NCBI GenBank assembly: GCA_964468375.1
Contig: CAYXUW010000010.1
Location: forward strand, 1-26,390
Source of the DNA: CAYXUW01 sp964468375
GTDB lineage: Bacteria; Planctomycetota; Phycisphaerae; Sedimentisphaerales; Anaerobacaceae
Length of the DNA stretch: 26,390 nucleotides
Reading direction: 5' to 3'
The notes below the pieces were generated by a model, which was given only the letters and a program-made list of their open reading frames with translations, ran no database searches and had not been told where the DNA came from. Positions 14,688 through 22,772 of this stretch are shown in pieces. Within the stretch, counting starts at the first letter, position 1; each line of letters begins with the position of its first letter. Position numbers and translations under genes: made by a program.

Positions 14688-15500
14688 CTAAGTGAAGGCG
14701 ACGTCGAGAATCATCATAACTACAAATCCCAGGATAGTTCCGGCGGTGGCTAAATCTGTGTTATTATTTCGCTGGGATTCGGGGATAACTTCTTCAACAA
14801 CGACGAAAATCATAGCACCGGCGGCGAAGGCGAGGGCGTAGGGCAGGATAGGTTCAGCCAGCAAGACAGCAGCAGCTCCGGCTACGGCGGCTACGGGTTC
14901 AACTATGGCGGACAGCTGGCCGAACCAGAAACATTTTAAGCGAGACATACCTTCCCTGCGGAGGGGGAAGGAAACGGCAAAGCCCTCAGGGAAGTTCTGA
15001 ATTCCTATTCCGATGGCTAAAGCGACAGCAGCAGCCAGGGAGGCGGAAGGAAATCCTGCGGCGACAGCGCCGAAGGCGACGCCCACAGCCAGACCTTCGG
15101 GGATATTGTGCAGTGTTACAGCAGTGATAAGTAAAGTGCTGCGATGCCAGGAGGTTTTGATTCCCTCGGCCTGTTCTATGGGGAAGCCGATATGAAGATG
15201 CGGCAGGATTTTATCGATTAATCTTAGGAAGATGGTTCCCAGGAGGAATCCGGCGGCGGCGGGTACCCAGGGGGCGATGCTGTGGTCCTTGGACATTTCT
15301 ATTGCGGGAGCCAGCAAAGACCAGAAGCTTGCGGCAATCATAACTCCGCCGGCGAAGCCGAGCGTCGAGTCGAGAATTTTTTGCGACATTTTTTTGGTTG
15401 TAAAGACAATGGCGGCGCCTAAAGCCGTGACGAACCAGGTAAAAATTCCGGCAATGAGGGCCTGTATGACAGGGTTTATATTTTCAATCGAGTTTAACAT
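14688..15500 (-). CDS. ZIP family divalent metal transporter
   Basis: Inner-membrane importer of zinc, iron or manganese, closest in look to ZupT/GufA-type ZIP proteins. The 270 residues carry about eight membrane helices. Helix IV has TLHNIPEGLAVGVAFG (129-144) with His131 and Glu135. Helix V has GIQNFPEGFAVSFPLR (166-181) with Asn169 and Glu172. VVEEVIPES lies near the C-terminus. The histidine loop between helices III and IV is short (HLH at 101-103). The ATG at 15500 has no strong Shine-Dalgarno sequence. Just upstream on the same strand lies a ferritin-like gene fragment, so the two may once have formed a metal import and storage pair; that is inference. Metal specificity cannot be read from sequence. 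Confidence 0.92.
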   Translation of the reverse strand: MLNSIENINPVIQALIAGIFTWFVTALGAAIVFTTKKMSQKILDSTLGFAGGVMIAASFWSLLAPAIEMSKDHSIAPWVPAAAGFLLGTIFLRLIDKILPHLHIGFPIEQAEGIKTSWHRSTLLITAVTLHNIPEGLAVGVAFGAVAAGFPSASLAAAVALAIGIGIQNFPEGFAVSFPLRREGMSRLKCFWFGQLSAIVEPVAAVAGAAAVLLAEPILPYALAFAAGAMIFVVVEEVIPESQRNNNTDLATAGTILGFVVMMILDVAFT

Positions 15501-15579
15501 ATTCGCTATTGTGTGAATTGTACGGCGTTTTCTTATTGATACAATGGTTATTTTGTCTGTCGGTTAATGTTTGGAAAAG

Positions 15580-15750
15580 CCGGTGGTCTTTGCCGGCGAT
15601 TAAATGGCAGATTTCGGCATGGCCCTTGACAGCACACCGTTCTGCATCAACGAGCACTTTTAATATTGCCTCGGCGTCTGCAGGGTCTTTGGGCAGATTG
15701 GCCGGAGGGCAGGCGGACATATCGTGGAACTCTTTCATACAGTTGCGAGG
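15580..15750 (-). pseudogene. Fragment of a ferritin-like (Dps-like) protein gene
   Basis: About 57 codons resemble the central-to-C-terminal part of a ferritin-like DPSL-type protein. They include MKEFHDMSACPPANLP, AILKVLVDAERCAVKGHAEI and a final AGKDHR. Intact relatives continue with a helix ending in EEIEHE and have about 90 further residues before the matching part. Here the frame runs on past GKDHR into unrelated sequence, and what precedes PRN is unrelated as well. Both ends of the four-helix bundle, including part of the ferroxidase site, are lost, so this is a relic and not a functional storage protein. The frame itself stays open from 15792 to 15484 and overlaps the ZIP start by 17 bases, so expression of a short peptide cannot be excluded. 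Homology is from memory of the family pattern. Confidence 0.6.
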
Positions 15751-15833
15751 CTGAGCCGAATATCGTGCCGTGACATAAAGCGCAGAATACAAAAGTGAGC
15801 TGTGTACTGCCCTTAATAGTTAAACGGTATTTT

Positions 15834-16226
15834 TCATAGACCGCAAAAACCAAGCCAAGCAAGGAGCGCTCCTGCTATTATCAAGATGACCGCCCAGAGC
15901 AGGAAGAGCTTTTTCATCTGGCTGTCGAATATCTTACACATTTTAATCATCGCATTCGGCATAATTATTAGGAGCACTCCTTTAATGAGCGCGGCCCAAC
16001 CAAGGATGGTGATAATAACCGTCCAGTCGTTTGCGACCCAGATGTTATGGAAGGTTACGAGCAGGAATCCAACGGCCATTGAAATAAGTCCGCTTAAGTA
16101 GACGGCCGGCGGATGTTCCGAAAGCGCCGCCAGCAGATTTCTGTAGAATGAGGGGTTGATAAGAACACCAATGCCGACAGCCAAGTAGACAATACCCAGG
16201 ATCTGAAAGATTTGAGCGTCTGTCAT
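15834..16226 (-). CDS. Small four-helix membrane protein, function unknown
   Basis: A 130-residue integral membrane protein. Predicted helices lie near 6-23, 41-60, 69-89 and 107-127. Between helices 1 and 2 is NPSFYRNLLAALSEHPP. No catalytic motif or known family signature was recognised, although its layout resembles small DUF-type membrane proteins found in many bacteria. The start at 16226 is chosen because AGGAG on the minus strand lies 7-8 bases before it. A longer frame from 16310 would add 28 polar residues without such a site. The gene lies upstream of the ferritin fragment and the ZIP gene in the same direction. It may have been part of the same transcript. Confidence 0.8.
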   Translation of the reverse strand: MTDAQIFQILGIVYLAVGIGVLINPSFYRNLLAALSEHPPAVYLSGLISMAVGFLLVTFHNIWVANDWTVIITILGWAALIKGVLLIIMPNAMIKMCKIFDSQMKKLFLLWAVILIIAGALLAWLGFCGL

Positions 16227-16355
16227 TTTATTTCTCCTTAAATAATTGACGCCATTTTTGCATCGCTGATTTGTTTTTTTTATTGTCGCACAGTTTTGCG
16301 GGTATGGCAATATAAAATTTTGCTGTTATTGCATCGGCGGTCGGGGTAATAAAGG

Positions 16356-16384
16356 TTGCGAAATGTGCGGTTTTGGGGTATAAT
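16356..16384 (+). promoter_or_regulatory. Strong putative promoter with perfect TATAAT
   Basis: TTGCGA (16356-16361) and TATAAT (16379-16384) are 17 bases apart. Transcription from about 16391 would leave only about 20 bases of leader, which still includes GGGAG 8 bases before the ATG at 16411. Confidence 0.65.
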
Positions 16385-16410
16385 ATGGACAGTATTCGGG
16401 AGATAATCGA

Positions 16411-17778
16411 ATGAGGCCAGCAAAAAAATGGTTATTAGCGGTTGTTTTTCTTTTGCCGGTTCTGCTGGTTTTTAGAATGGGGCTGCTTTTAATAGCTGAG
16501 CCGCAGATAACGGTCGATTACGCGGCTGAATATAACCGGACATGCCGACCGCCAAATTACGACCCGGCTGAGAACGCTGCACCGTATTATCAGAAGGCGT
16601 TTGAAGCGTTTGTTTTTATGCCGGACGAATTGCGCAAGCCGTTTGCGAACTGGCCGGGTGATTTCGATGACAGGGAGCTTGCGCTGCTTGAGAAATGGGT
16701 GGATTTGAATTCGCAGGCCTTCGAGCACTTTAAAGCCGCGGTGTGCAAGCCCTACTGCTGGCTGGAGAGGCGGACGAGCGAAGCAGACAATATGTTCGGT
16801 ATTAAGCTTCCTGAATTAATATTATTTAGTAATTTGAACAGGGCGTTGCTTTGGGATGCGAAGCTGAGAGCGGAGAATGGAGATTTTAAATCTGCGTTCG
16901 AGGATATTGTCGATTGCTACAGGGCGACCTACCATAAATGCTGTCCGCGTTTGTTTCTGGCGACACAGCACACAGGTCTTGGTGTTAGAAGCAGTGTTAT
17001 CCGCAATGCTTTCGTTATTCTTGATAGAACGGAGATGGACAGTGAGGATTTGGAATTTTTTCAGGACGTTTTGCAGTCGGAATTCGATAGCGACGCTTAC
17101 ACCCCGGACATACAGGCAGAAAAGTTCTTCGTTTATGATGCGCTGCAACTGACGTTTATCGATAATGGCAGGGGCACGGGACGGTTGGCGTGGAGTGCAG
17201 GATGGTACGGCCCGTGGCCAAATTTAAAGCATAGATTGAAGGAATGTTTTTTTGGGCCGACCAGGAATCAGATAGTTGAGCAAGTCGAAGAAGTGCTGGC
17301 TATATCAAATAGAGTGATGAGCAAGACACCCTGGGAAGTGGCGAGCGGAGAACATGATTACTTCGAAGATATAAGGAGAATTAATAGCAGTAATTCTTTT
17401 TTGCGAAATTTCGGGTTAAGTCCAGACGTTACTTTTCACTTGTACCACACAACAGCAGCGCAGGCGGAGGCGTTGATTACCGTGCTTGCGGTTTTGCGAT
17501 TCAGGGCAGATGTTGGTCGGCTTCCTGACACGCTCGACGAGCTTGTTTCGGCTGGTTATCTGCGGTCTGTTCCGATTGACCCTTACAGCGGCGAGGCGTT
17601 GGTTTATAAAGTCGCTACGGACGACTTTGAGCTTTATAGCGTCGGAGAAGATTTTTCAGATGACGGCGGAGCAATCGAGATGGTTACCAGGCCGCTCTGG
17701 CGTTTGGAGCCGGGAAGTACAGAAACGATTAGGGGCGAGCCTCCGTCGGATATAATATTCTGGCCGGTCATTTATTGA
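16411..17778 (+). CDS. Membrane-anchored protein with pseudopilin-like C-terminal region
   Basis: A 455-residue protein of unknown function. One membrane anchor lies at about 8-28, and the rest would face the periplasm. The middle (about 40-340) is rich in aromatic and acidic residues and predicted helices, without a motif I recognise. The last hundred residues contain FRADVGRLPDTLDELVSAGY, then VPIDPYSGEALVYK and FELYSVGEDFSDDGG. This series (LPxxLxxLv, DPxxGxxLxY, LYSxGxDxxDdGG) resembles the C-terminal part of type II secretion major pseudopilins, where the Asp-rich loop binds calcium. No N-terminal prepilin cleavage site is present, so it is not a pilin itself. Proteins built this way are frequent in Planctomycetota. 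The start is supported by GGGAG and the promoter just upstream. Confidence 0.72.
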   Translation: MRPAKKWLLAVVFLLPVLLVFRMGLLLIAEPQITVDYAAEYNRTCRPPNYDPAENAAPYYQKAFEAFVFMPDELRKPFANWPGDFDDRELALLEKWVDLNSQAFEHFKAAVCKPYCWLERRTSEADNMFGIKLPELILFSNLNRALLWDAKLRAENGDFKSAFEDIVDCYRATYHKCCPRLFLATQHTGLGVRSSVIRNAFVILDRTEMDSEDLEFFQDVLQSEFDSDAYTPDIQAEKFFVYDALQLTFIDNGRGTGRLAWSAGWYGPWPNLKHRLKECFFGPTRNQIVEQVEEVLAISNRVMSKTPWEVASGEHDYFEDIRRINSSNSFLRNFGLSPDVTFHLYHTTAAQAEALITVLAVLRFRADVGRLPDTLDELVSAGYLRSVPIDPYSGEALVYKVATDDFELYSVGEDFSDDGGAIEMVTRPLWRLEPGSTETIRGEPPSDIIFWPVIY

Positions 17779-17811
17779 AGAAGAAGTTTGCAGGGCAAGT
17801 CCGCTGGTGGT

Positions 17812-18504
17812 TTATTCCATGTGTATTACGCGGTTTTTGCGGTCGGCGTCCAGACTGGCTTTTTTAATTATATCGTAAAGCCGGCGAGAACCCTTTATTT
17901 TTTCGAAAGTGAAATTCGGGTCAGTCTTGTCGGTGGTTATTAAAGTTACTGTGCCGATTCCTACGAGGCAATCAAACAAAGTCCTTCGCATGCTTAAATC
18001 AATTACGCGGAGCATATCGATGTTGTCAACCCTTCTATCAAGGATGCCGCGGGACCATTCTATTCTGTCAGGAGTAACCTCGTAGCGAATCATCTTCAGC
18101 TTTATCGCACTTATTAAAAGGCCGAGCACAATAAGCATCACCAGCAGGACAGAGGCCAGTTGCCTGTAGTAGGCAAAGGCGGGTATTTGCTCTTTACTAA
18201 TTTCGAACCACTGCATTTCTTCCAAAGGATAAATGAATAAGAAAACTGCTGCACCAATGAAAAACATTCCACGTATTGCTTGGCCGGTCAGACCCCATAA
18301 AGAAGGTCTGCCTCTAAAGGTAAGAGGCTGCTTTTTAGGCTTGGGTTGGTTTGCATTCTCGGCTGACTTGCTCTGCGCGGCTTTGGCGCGGTCGGTATTT
18401 AGAAATTCGTTGCAGAATCGGCACTTGACAGCAAGAGCATGGATTGTCTCCGCACAAAAAGGGCACTGCTTTGTTTTCGGCTTTTCGGCGGTAGTAATTT
18501 CCAT
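17812..18504 (-). CDS. Zinc-ribbon protein with two membrane helices and a bacterial PH (bPH2) domain
   Basis: A 230-residue membrane protein of unknown role. A zinc ribbon opens it: C14 and C17 (CPFC), then C28 and C31 (CRFC). A Lys/Gln-rich linker follows. Two membrane helices lie near 71-94 and 117-137. The C-terminal part (about 138-215) has the YdbS/DUF304 bPH2 pattern: YEVTPDRIEWSRGIL, then VDNIDMLRVIDLSMRRTLFD and GTVTLITTDKT. The ATG at 18504 is preferred over an adjacent upstream TTG; neither has a clear Shine-Dalgarno sequence. It is convergent with the pseudopilin-like gene (33 bases apart) and divergent from der. A membrane scaffold or stress role has been suggested for bPH2 proteins, but nothing here proves it. 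Confidence 0.82.
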   Translation of the reverse strand: MEITTAEKPKTKQCPFCAETIHALAVKCRFCNEFLNTDRAKAAQSKSAENANQPKPKKQPLTFRGRPSLWGLTGQAIRGMFFIGAAVFLFIYPLEEMQWFEISKEQIPAFAYYRQLASVLLVMLIVLGLLISAIKLKMIRYEVTPDRIEWSRGILDRRVDNIDMLRVIDLSMRRTLFDCLVGIGTVTLITTDKTDPNFTFEKIKGSRRLYDIIKKASLDADRKNRVIHME

Positions 18505-18589
18505 CAAGTTATATATCGGAAATATGTGGCAATATACTCAAATCATTCGCATGGCTGAGCACATCAGAGCTTTAAGTCGTTGATTATTC

Positions 18590-18598
18590 TGGTATAAT
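18590..18598 (+). promoter_or_regulatory. Extended -10 promoter element upstream of der
   Basis: TGGTATAAT is a perfect TATAAT with the TG extension. No good -35 lies 17 bases upstream (CTTTAA is the nearest), as expected for extended -10 promoters. Start would be near 18605, giving a 40-base leader. Confidence 0.55.
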
Positions 18599-18644
18599 GG
18601 AGATTTGGGCAGTGACGATGTAATTTTTAGTTAGGAAGGCATTT

Positions 18645-19970
18645 ATGGCGGTTCCTGTGGTTGCGATAATTGGTCGGCCGAATGTAGGCAAGAGCAGTCT
18701 GTTGAATGCTCTGGCGGGCGAGATGATAAGCATCGTCGAGCCGACGGCGGGAGTTACGCGCGACCGGGTTAGCACTATCATCGGCAGGGACGGTAAATAT
18801 TTCGAGCTTGTTGATACCGGTGGCTATGGTATAGTCGACGCCGACCAGCTAAGCGAGCATATCGAGCAACAAATAGCTGCGGCAATTGAATCAGCAGACT
18901 TTGTGGTGTTTATGGTGGATATCCGCGACGGGGTTGTGCCGTTAGACGAGGCGATAGCCCGTCTTTTGCGCAAGAAAAATCTCGAAGTAATAGGCGTTGC
19001 GAATAAGGCGGACAGCGCGAAAATGTTTTCTTTGGCAGGAGAATTCTCCAGATTAGGGCTGGGTGAGTTTCTTTGTATTTCAGCGCAGAATAATCTTAAC
19101 AAGGCGGTTTTGCTTGATAGGATTTTCGAGAAAATTGAGCGTCTCGGGGCGGAGAAGCCGAGTGAACCGGTGATGAGGGTGGCGATTGTCGGGAAGCGCA
19201 ACGCCGGCAAGAGCACTTTGGTGAACGCGATGGTCGGCAGCGAGAGGGTGATTGTCAGCGAGGCACCAGGGACAACAAGAGATGCCGTTGACGTTCGGTT
19301 CGAAAAGGACGGTAAGACGATAGTCGTTATCGACACAGCCGGGATAAGAAAGAAAAGTAAAATAGCCGACAGTATCGAGTTTTACAGCTATGTCCGCGCG
19401 ACGAAATCGATTCAGCGTGCAGAGGTGGTGTTATTTTTAATAGATGCAACGGTTGAGATTTCGCAGGTTGACAAGAAAATTGCGAAATTTATCGCGGAGG
19501 AATACAAAAGCTGTATTATAATTATCAATAAGTGGGACCTCGCAAAAGATAAAGCAGCAACCGGCGATTACGAGGAGTATTTGACGAAGATGCTGCCGGG
19601 TTTGAGATATGCACCGATAGCTTTTACTACAGCTACGGAAGCGAAGAATATTCAGAGCGTTCTTGATTTGGCGATTGAGATTTTCAAGCAGGCGACGACA
19701 TGGATACTAACGACCAAGCTGAACAAAGCATTTGAGGTGATAAAGGCGGAATCCGCCGGTTCGACGAAAAGCGGCGGACGGCCGAAGATTTACTATGCGA
19801 CTCAAATCGCGGTTAGGCCGGTCACGATTTTAATGTTCGTAAACAGGCCGGAATTGTTTGAAGAAAATTACCGCAGGTTTATAATAAACAGACTGCGTGA
19901 GATGCTCGATGTCGATGAAGTGCCGATAAGGCTGTTAGCGCGTTCGCACAGAAGAGGAAAAGAAACATAG
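18645..19970 (+). CDS. der: Ribosome assembly GTPase Der (EngA)
   Basis: Tandem GTPase needed for maturation of the 50S ribosomal subunit. The 441 residues are full length. GTPase 1 shows GRPNVGKSS (10-18), VDTGG (56-60) and NKAD (120-123). GTPase 2 shows GKRNAGKST (183-191), DTAG (230-233) and NKWD (295-298). The KH-like C-terminal domain is visible from about 350, with RPKIYYATQ and LARSHRRGK at the end. The second P-loop departs from the common GRPNVGKSS, but the invariant GxxxxGKS/T is intact; such variants occur in Planctomycetota as far as I recall. Start is at an ATG following a GGA-containing AAGGCATTT stretch. The gene is monocistronic or leads into cstA 63 bases later. Confidence 0.96.
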   Translation: MAVPVVAIIGRPNVGKSSLLNALAGEMISIVEPTAGVTRDRVSTIIGRDGKYFELVDTGGYGIVDADQLSEHIEQQIAAAIESADFVVFMVDIRDGVVPLDEAIARLLRKKNLEVIGVANKADSAKMFSLAGEFSRLGLGEFLCISAQNNLNKAVLLDRIFEKIERLGAEKPSEPVMRVAIVGKRNAGKSTLVNAMVGSERVIVSEAPGTTRDAVDVRFEKDGKTIVVIDTAGIRKKSKIADSIEFYSYVRATKSIQRAEVVLFLIDATVEISQVDKKIAKFIAEEYKSCIIIINKWDLAKDKAATGDYEEYLTKMLPGLRYAPIAFTTATEAKNIQSVLDLAIEIFKQATTWILTTKLNKAFEVIKAESAGSTKSGGRPKIYYATQIAVRPVTILMFVNRPELFEENYRRFIINRLREMLDVDEVPIRLLARSHRRGKET

Positions 19971-20033
19971 ACGAATATGTAATATGATGGTAAAGTCTGT
20001 ATCTGTGAGCTCAGACATATTCAGGAGCGCTAT

Positions 20034-21665
20034 ATGCTGATTTCTCTTTTACTTACGGCGACGGTATTATTTTTACTGGCTTATACTATTTACGGGAGGT
20101 TTCTGGCCAAGCGGTATGAGCTGGACGACAGCAGGCCGACACCCAGCCATACGGAGTATGACGGTGTGGACCGTGTTCCGGCGCAGAAGACGGTTTTGCT
20201 GGGCCATCACTTTTCCTCCATAGCGGGGGCGGCGCCGGTAGTGGGGCCGATTATAGCCACTATAGCCTTCGGATGGCTGCCGGTTTTACTGTGGGTTGTT
20301 TTAGGGACGATTTTTGTCGGGGCGGTGATAGACTTTTCCGCTCTGGTAGCTTCAATACGTCACAACGCCCGTTCGATTGCGGAGATAGCCAGGCAGTATA
20401 TGTCGCCTATAGCTTACCGGCTTCTTCTGGCATTTATCTGGCTGACGCTGGTGTATGTTTTGTCGGTTTTTGCGGATTTGACGGCGGCGACGTTCGTCGA
20501 GGACGGCGGTGTTGCGAGCTCTTCGATATTGTTTATCGTTCTTGCTATTTTTTTCGGGCTGTTTTTGAACAAGCTTAAGATGGGGGTATTGAGTGCTTCT
20601 TTTATATTTGTTCCACTGGTATTCGCCGCTATATGGGCGGGTCATAATATGCCCGTATCGGCGGATAAGCTTGCAGGTATTATGGGCATAAGTCCGCAAA
20701 AGACATGGGCACTGATTTTAATTATTTATTGCTTTGTCGCCTCGACGACGCCTGTTTGGATATTACTGCAGCCGAGAGATTATTTATCTTCATATCTGCT
20801 GTATGCCTCGGTGCTGAGCGGTTTCGTAGGTATAGTTGTCGGCGAGTTTGATATTCATTACCCGGCGTTTACCGCGTGGAACGTGCCGCAGACGGGGACA
20901 TTATTTCCCATATTGTTTGTTACTGTGGCGTGCGGGGCGTGCTCCGGCTTTCATTCCATCGTAGCTTCGGGAACATCCTCCAAGCAGCTTAACAAGGAAA
21001 CGGACGGAAGAGCCATCGGCTACGGCGGGATGCTTCTGGAAGGGATTGTGGCGATAATAGCTCTGGCGACTGTGGTTATGCTGCCGAAGGGTGACAAGCT
21101 TGCCAGCGAAGCGCCGCTGGTAATTTACGGCACAGGGATTAGCAATTTTTTGTCGGCGGTCGGAGTGCCGCGGGAGTTAGGGTTTTCTTTCGGCTTACTG
21201 GCGCTGTCGGCCTTTATTCTTACCACGCTGGATACCGCGACGAGGCTGGGACGATATATTTTCGAGGAGTTTTTCGGCCTGAAAGGAGTATATTGCCGTT
21301 ACCTTTCGACGCTGGCCACTCTTTTACTGCCGGCCGTATTCGTGTTAATCAATCTCAAAGACGCCAACGGTAACCCGATACCGGCTTGGAAAGCAATCTG
21401 GCCTGTCTTCGGCGCAAGCAATCAGCTTCTGGCGGGCTTGGTGGCGCTGGTGATTTTGGTGTGGCTTAAAAAGAGCGGAAGAAAATTCGGGTTTATTATC
21501 ATTCCGATGATTTTTATGAACATAGTGACGGTCTGTGCCCTGGTTCTGCTTCTGCTGCGATACAGATTTTCAGCGGTCGGGATTATCGCTGGCGTGTTGC
21601 TTCTTCTTGCGATAGTTTTGGTGATTGAGGCCCTGCGGACGATTAAGAAAGTAATTTTTGCCTGA
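20034..21665 (+). CDS. cstA: Carbon starvation protein A family transporter
   Basis: Multi-helix inner-membrane transporter; characterised members import peptides or pyruvate when carbon is short. The family signature LLGHHFSSIAGAAPVVGPI lies at 55-73. Further conserved stretches are FVGAVIDFSALVASIRH, VWILLQPRDYLSSYLLY, CGACSGFHSIVASGTSSKQL and LLALSAFILTTLDTATRLGR. The 543 residues are shorter than Escherichia coli CstA (about 700) and fit the short branch of the family. At least thirteen membrane helices can be drawn. AGGAG lies 7-8 bases before the ATG. A small inverted repeat GTCTG/CAGAC precedes it. The end is convergent with ybbR, with 15 bases between. No BtsS/BtsR-type two-component system is nearby. 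Confidence 0.93.
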   Translation: MLISLLLTATVLFLLAYTIYGRFLAKRYELDDSRPTPSHTEYDGVDRVPAQKTVLLGHHFSSIAGAAPVVGPIIATIAFGWLPVLLWVVLGTIFVGAVIDFSALVASIRHNARSIAEIARQYMSPIAYRLLLAFIWLTLVYVLSVFADLTAATFVEDGGVASSSILFIVLAIFFGLFLNKLKMGVLSASFIFVPLVFAAIWAGHNMPVSADKLAGIMGISPQKTWALILIIYCFVASTTPVWILLQPRDYLSSYLLYASVLSGFVGIVVGEFDIHYPAFTAWNVPQTGTLFPILFVTVACGACSGFHSIVASGTSSKQLNKETDGRAIGYGGMLLEGIVAIIALATVVMLPKGDKLASEAPLVIYGTGISNFLSAVGVPRELGFSFGLLALSAFILTTLDTATRLGRYIFEEFFGLKGVYCRYLSTLATLLLPAVFVLINLKDANGNPIPAWKAIWPVFGASNQLLAGLVALVILVWLKKSGRKFGFIIIPMIFMNIVTVCALVLLLLRYRFSAVGIIAGVLLLLAIVLVIEALRTIKKVIFA

Positions 21666-21680
21666 TGTGCGCGGCCGGTT

Positions 21681-22721
21681 TTATTGTCCGACGGCTGGTT
21701 TAGTTTCGGCGGAGGTCAGGGGTATCAGCTTGAATCTTGCTGTGACCGGTTGCTGGTTCAGCCGGATTTCATCCTTGCGGAGGTATTCATCGGGGAAGTT
21801 GTAGATAAGCTCTCTTCTTAAGGGCTTGGCGGCGCCGGCGTCCTCATCATCAATTTCAAGGATGACTTGGTAAGGCATTTTTTCATAAGCACGTTTCGCA
21901 TCTGCGGTTGCCCTTATTGTTATAGTTCGTATGACCTCTTCGAGGTTGTCCACTACAACTTTATATTTACCTTGGATATTTGGACTTATCGAAAATCTCA
22001 ATCTTGCAGTTGTTATGGTGTAGTCGTTAAGCAGGTCTTCTCCGGGCGGCATTGTGATTTTCATGGTATTTTGCGCTTCTTTGATTTGCCCTGGGGCCAG
22101 TTCGATGTAAGGCGTTTTTTCGACAGCAGACAGTCTGGCCTGTTCGATTTCGCGGCGAGTCAGCCGGACTGTTGCAGTGAGTTTTTCCCCGCTCCAGTCT
22201 TCCGGCACGAACATATCAATCTGCTTCGGCTCGACGTTTGCGGCAGTGATGGTGTTGCGTGTTTCATCGATGCACTTTATGGTCAGCGACTTTTTAATAA
22301 GCTTGACCACTTTAACTTGGAGGGTTTCCGGCTCACAGGAGATGACCGAAAGGCCGAGATGTTTTATCAGGTCGCTTTGTCTGAGGAAGGCCAGAACATC
22401 CAGGGAGTGTTCGCCGGTGCCTGCAATGGCTTCTATCTGTTCGGGGTCGAGGAAAAATTCAAGTACCAGCGAGCCGTCATTTATTTTTCGCTTTACTTCG
22501 GCAATTCTCGAAGCCGGACCTTTGAGAACTATTTTGTCGATAGAAGCGGACGGCTCGTTGTCGAAGCTTACCCAGAGAGCGGGGTTGGCAGATTTAGCGA
22601 CGCTTATACCGGCGTTGGAGACGGAGAGTAGCTCATCCACAGCTAGGTCTGCCCAGACCCAGATTAGAATCGTTATGAAAGTGACGGCAACTATTTTACC
22701 GTAGTTGATTTTTTTTGCCAT
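21681..22721 (-). CDS. ybbR: YbbR-domain protein, probable CdaA partner
   Basis: The homologous CdaR of Firmicutes sits beside CdaA and regulates its diadenylate cyclase activity. This 346-residue protein has one N-terminal membrane helix (about 10-26) and an extracytoplasmic part with YbbR-type beta domains. They are poorly conserved but recognisable in segments such as IDKIVLKGPASRIAEVKRKI, where YbbR domains carry the VxxxGPxxxI pattern. The start ATG at 22721 has no strong Shine-Dalgarno sequence and lies 51 bases behind the cdaA stop, as expected for the cdaA-ybbR operon. The C-terminus is proline- and threonine-containing without another domain. Assignment rests mostly on layout and gene context, with modest sequence support. 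Confidence 0.82.
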   Translation of the reverse strand: MAKKINYGKIVAVTFITILIWVWADLAVDELLSVSNAGISVAKSANPALWVSFDNEPSASIDKIVLKGPASRIAEVKRKINDGSLVLEFFLDPEQIEAIAGTGEHSLDVLAFLRQSDLIKHLGLSVISCEPETLQVKVVKLIKKSLTIKCIDETRNTITAANVEPKQIDMFVPEDWSGEKLTATVRLTRREIEQARLSAVEKTPYIELAPGQIKEAQNTMKITMPPGEDLLNDYTITTARLRFSISPNIQGKYKVVVDNLEEVIRTITIRATADAKRAYEKMPYQVILEIDDEDAGAAKPLRRELIYNFPDEYLRKDEIRLNQQPVTARFKLIPLTSAETKPAVGQ

Positions 22722-22772
22722 TTTTTAACGAATACCCAAAAACAACAGAAGACGTTTATCGCCGCCTCGATA

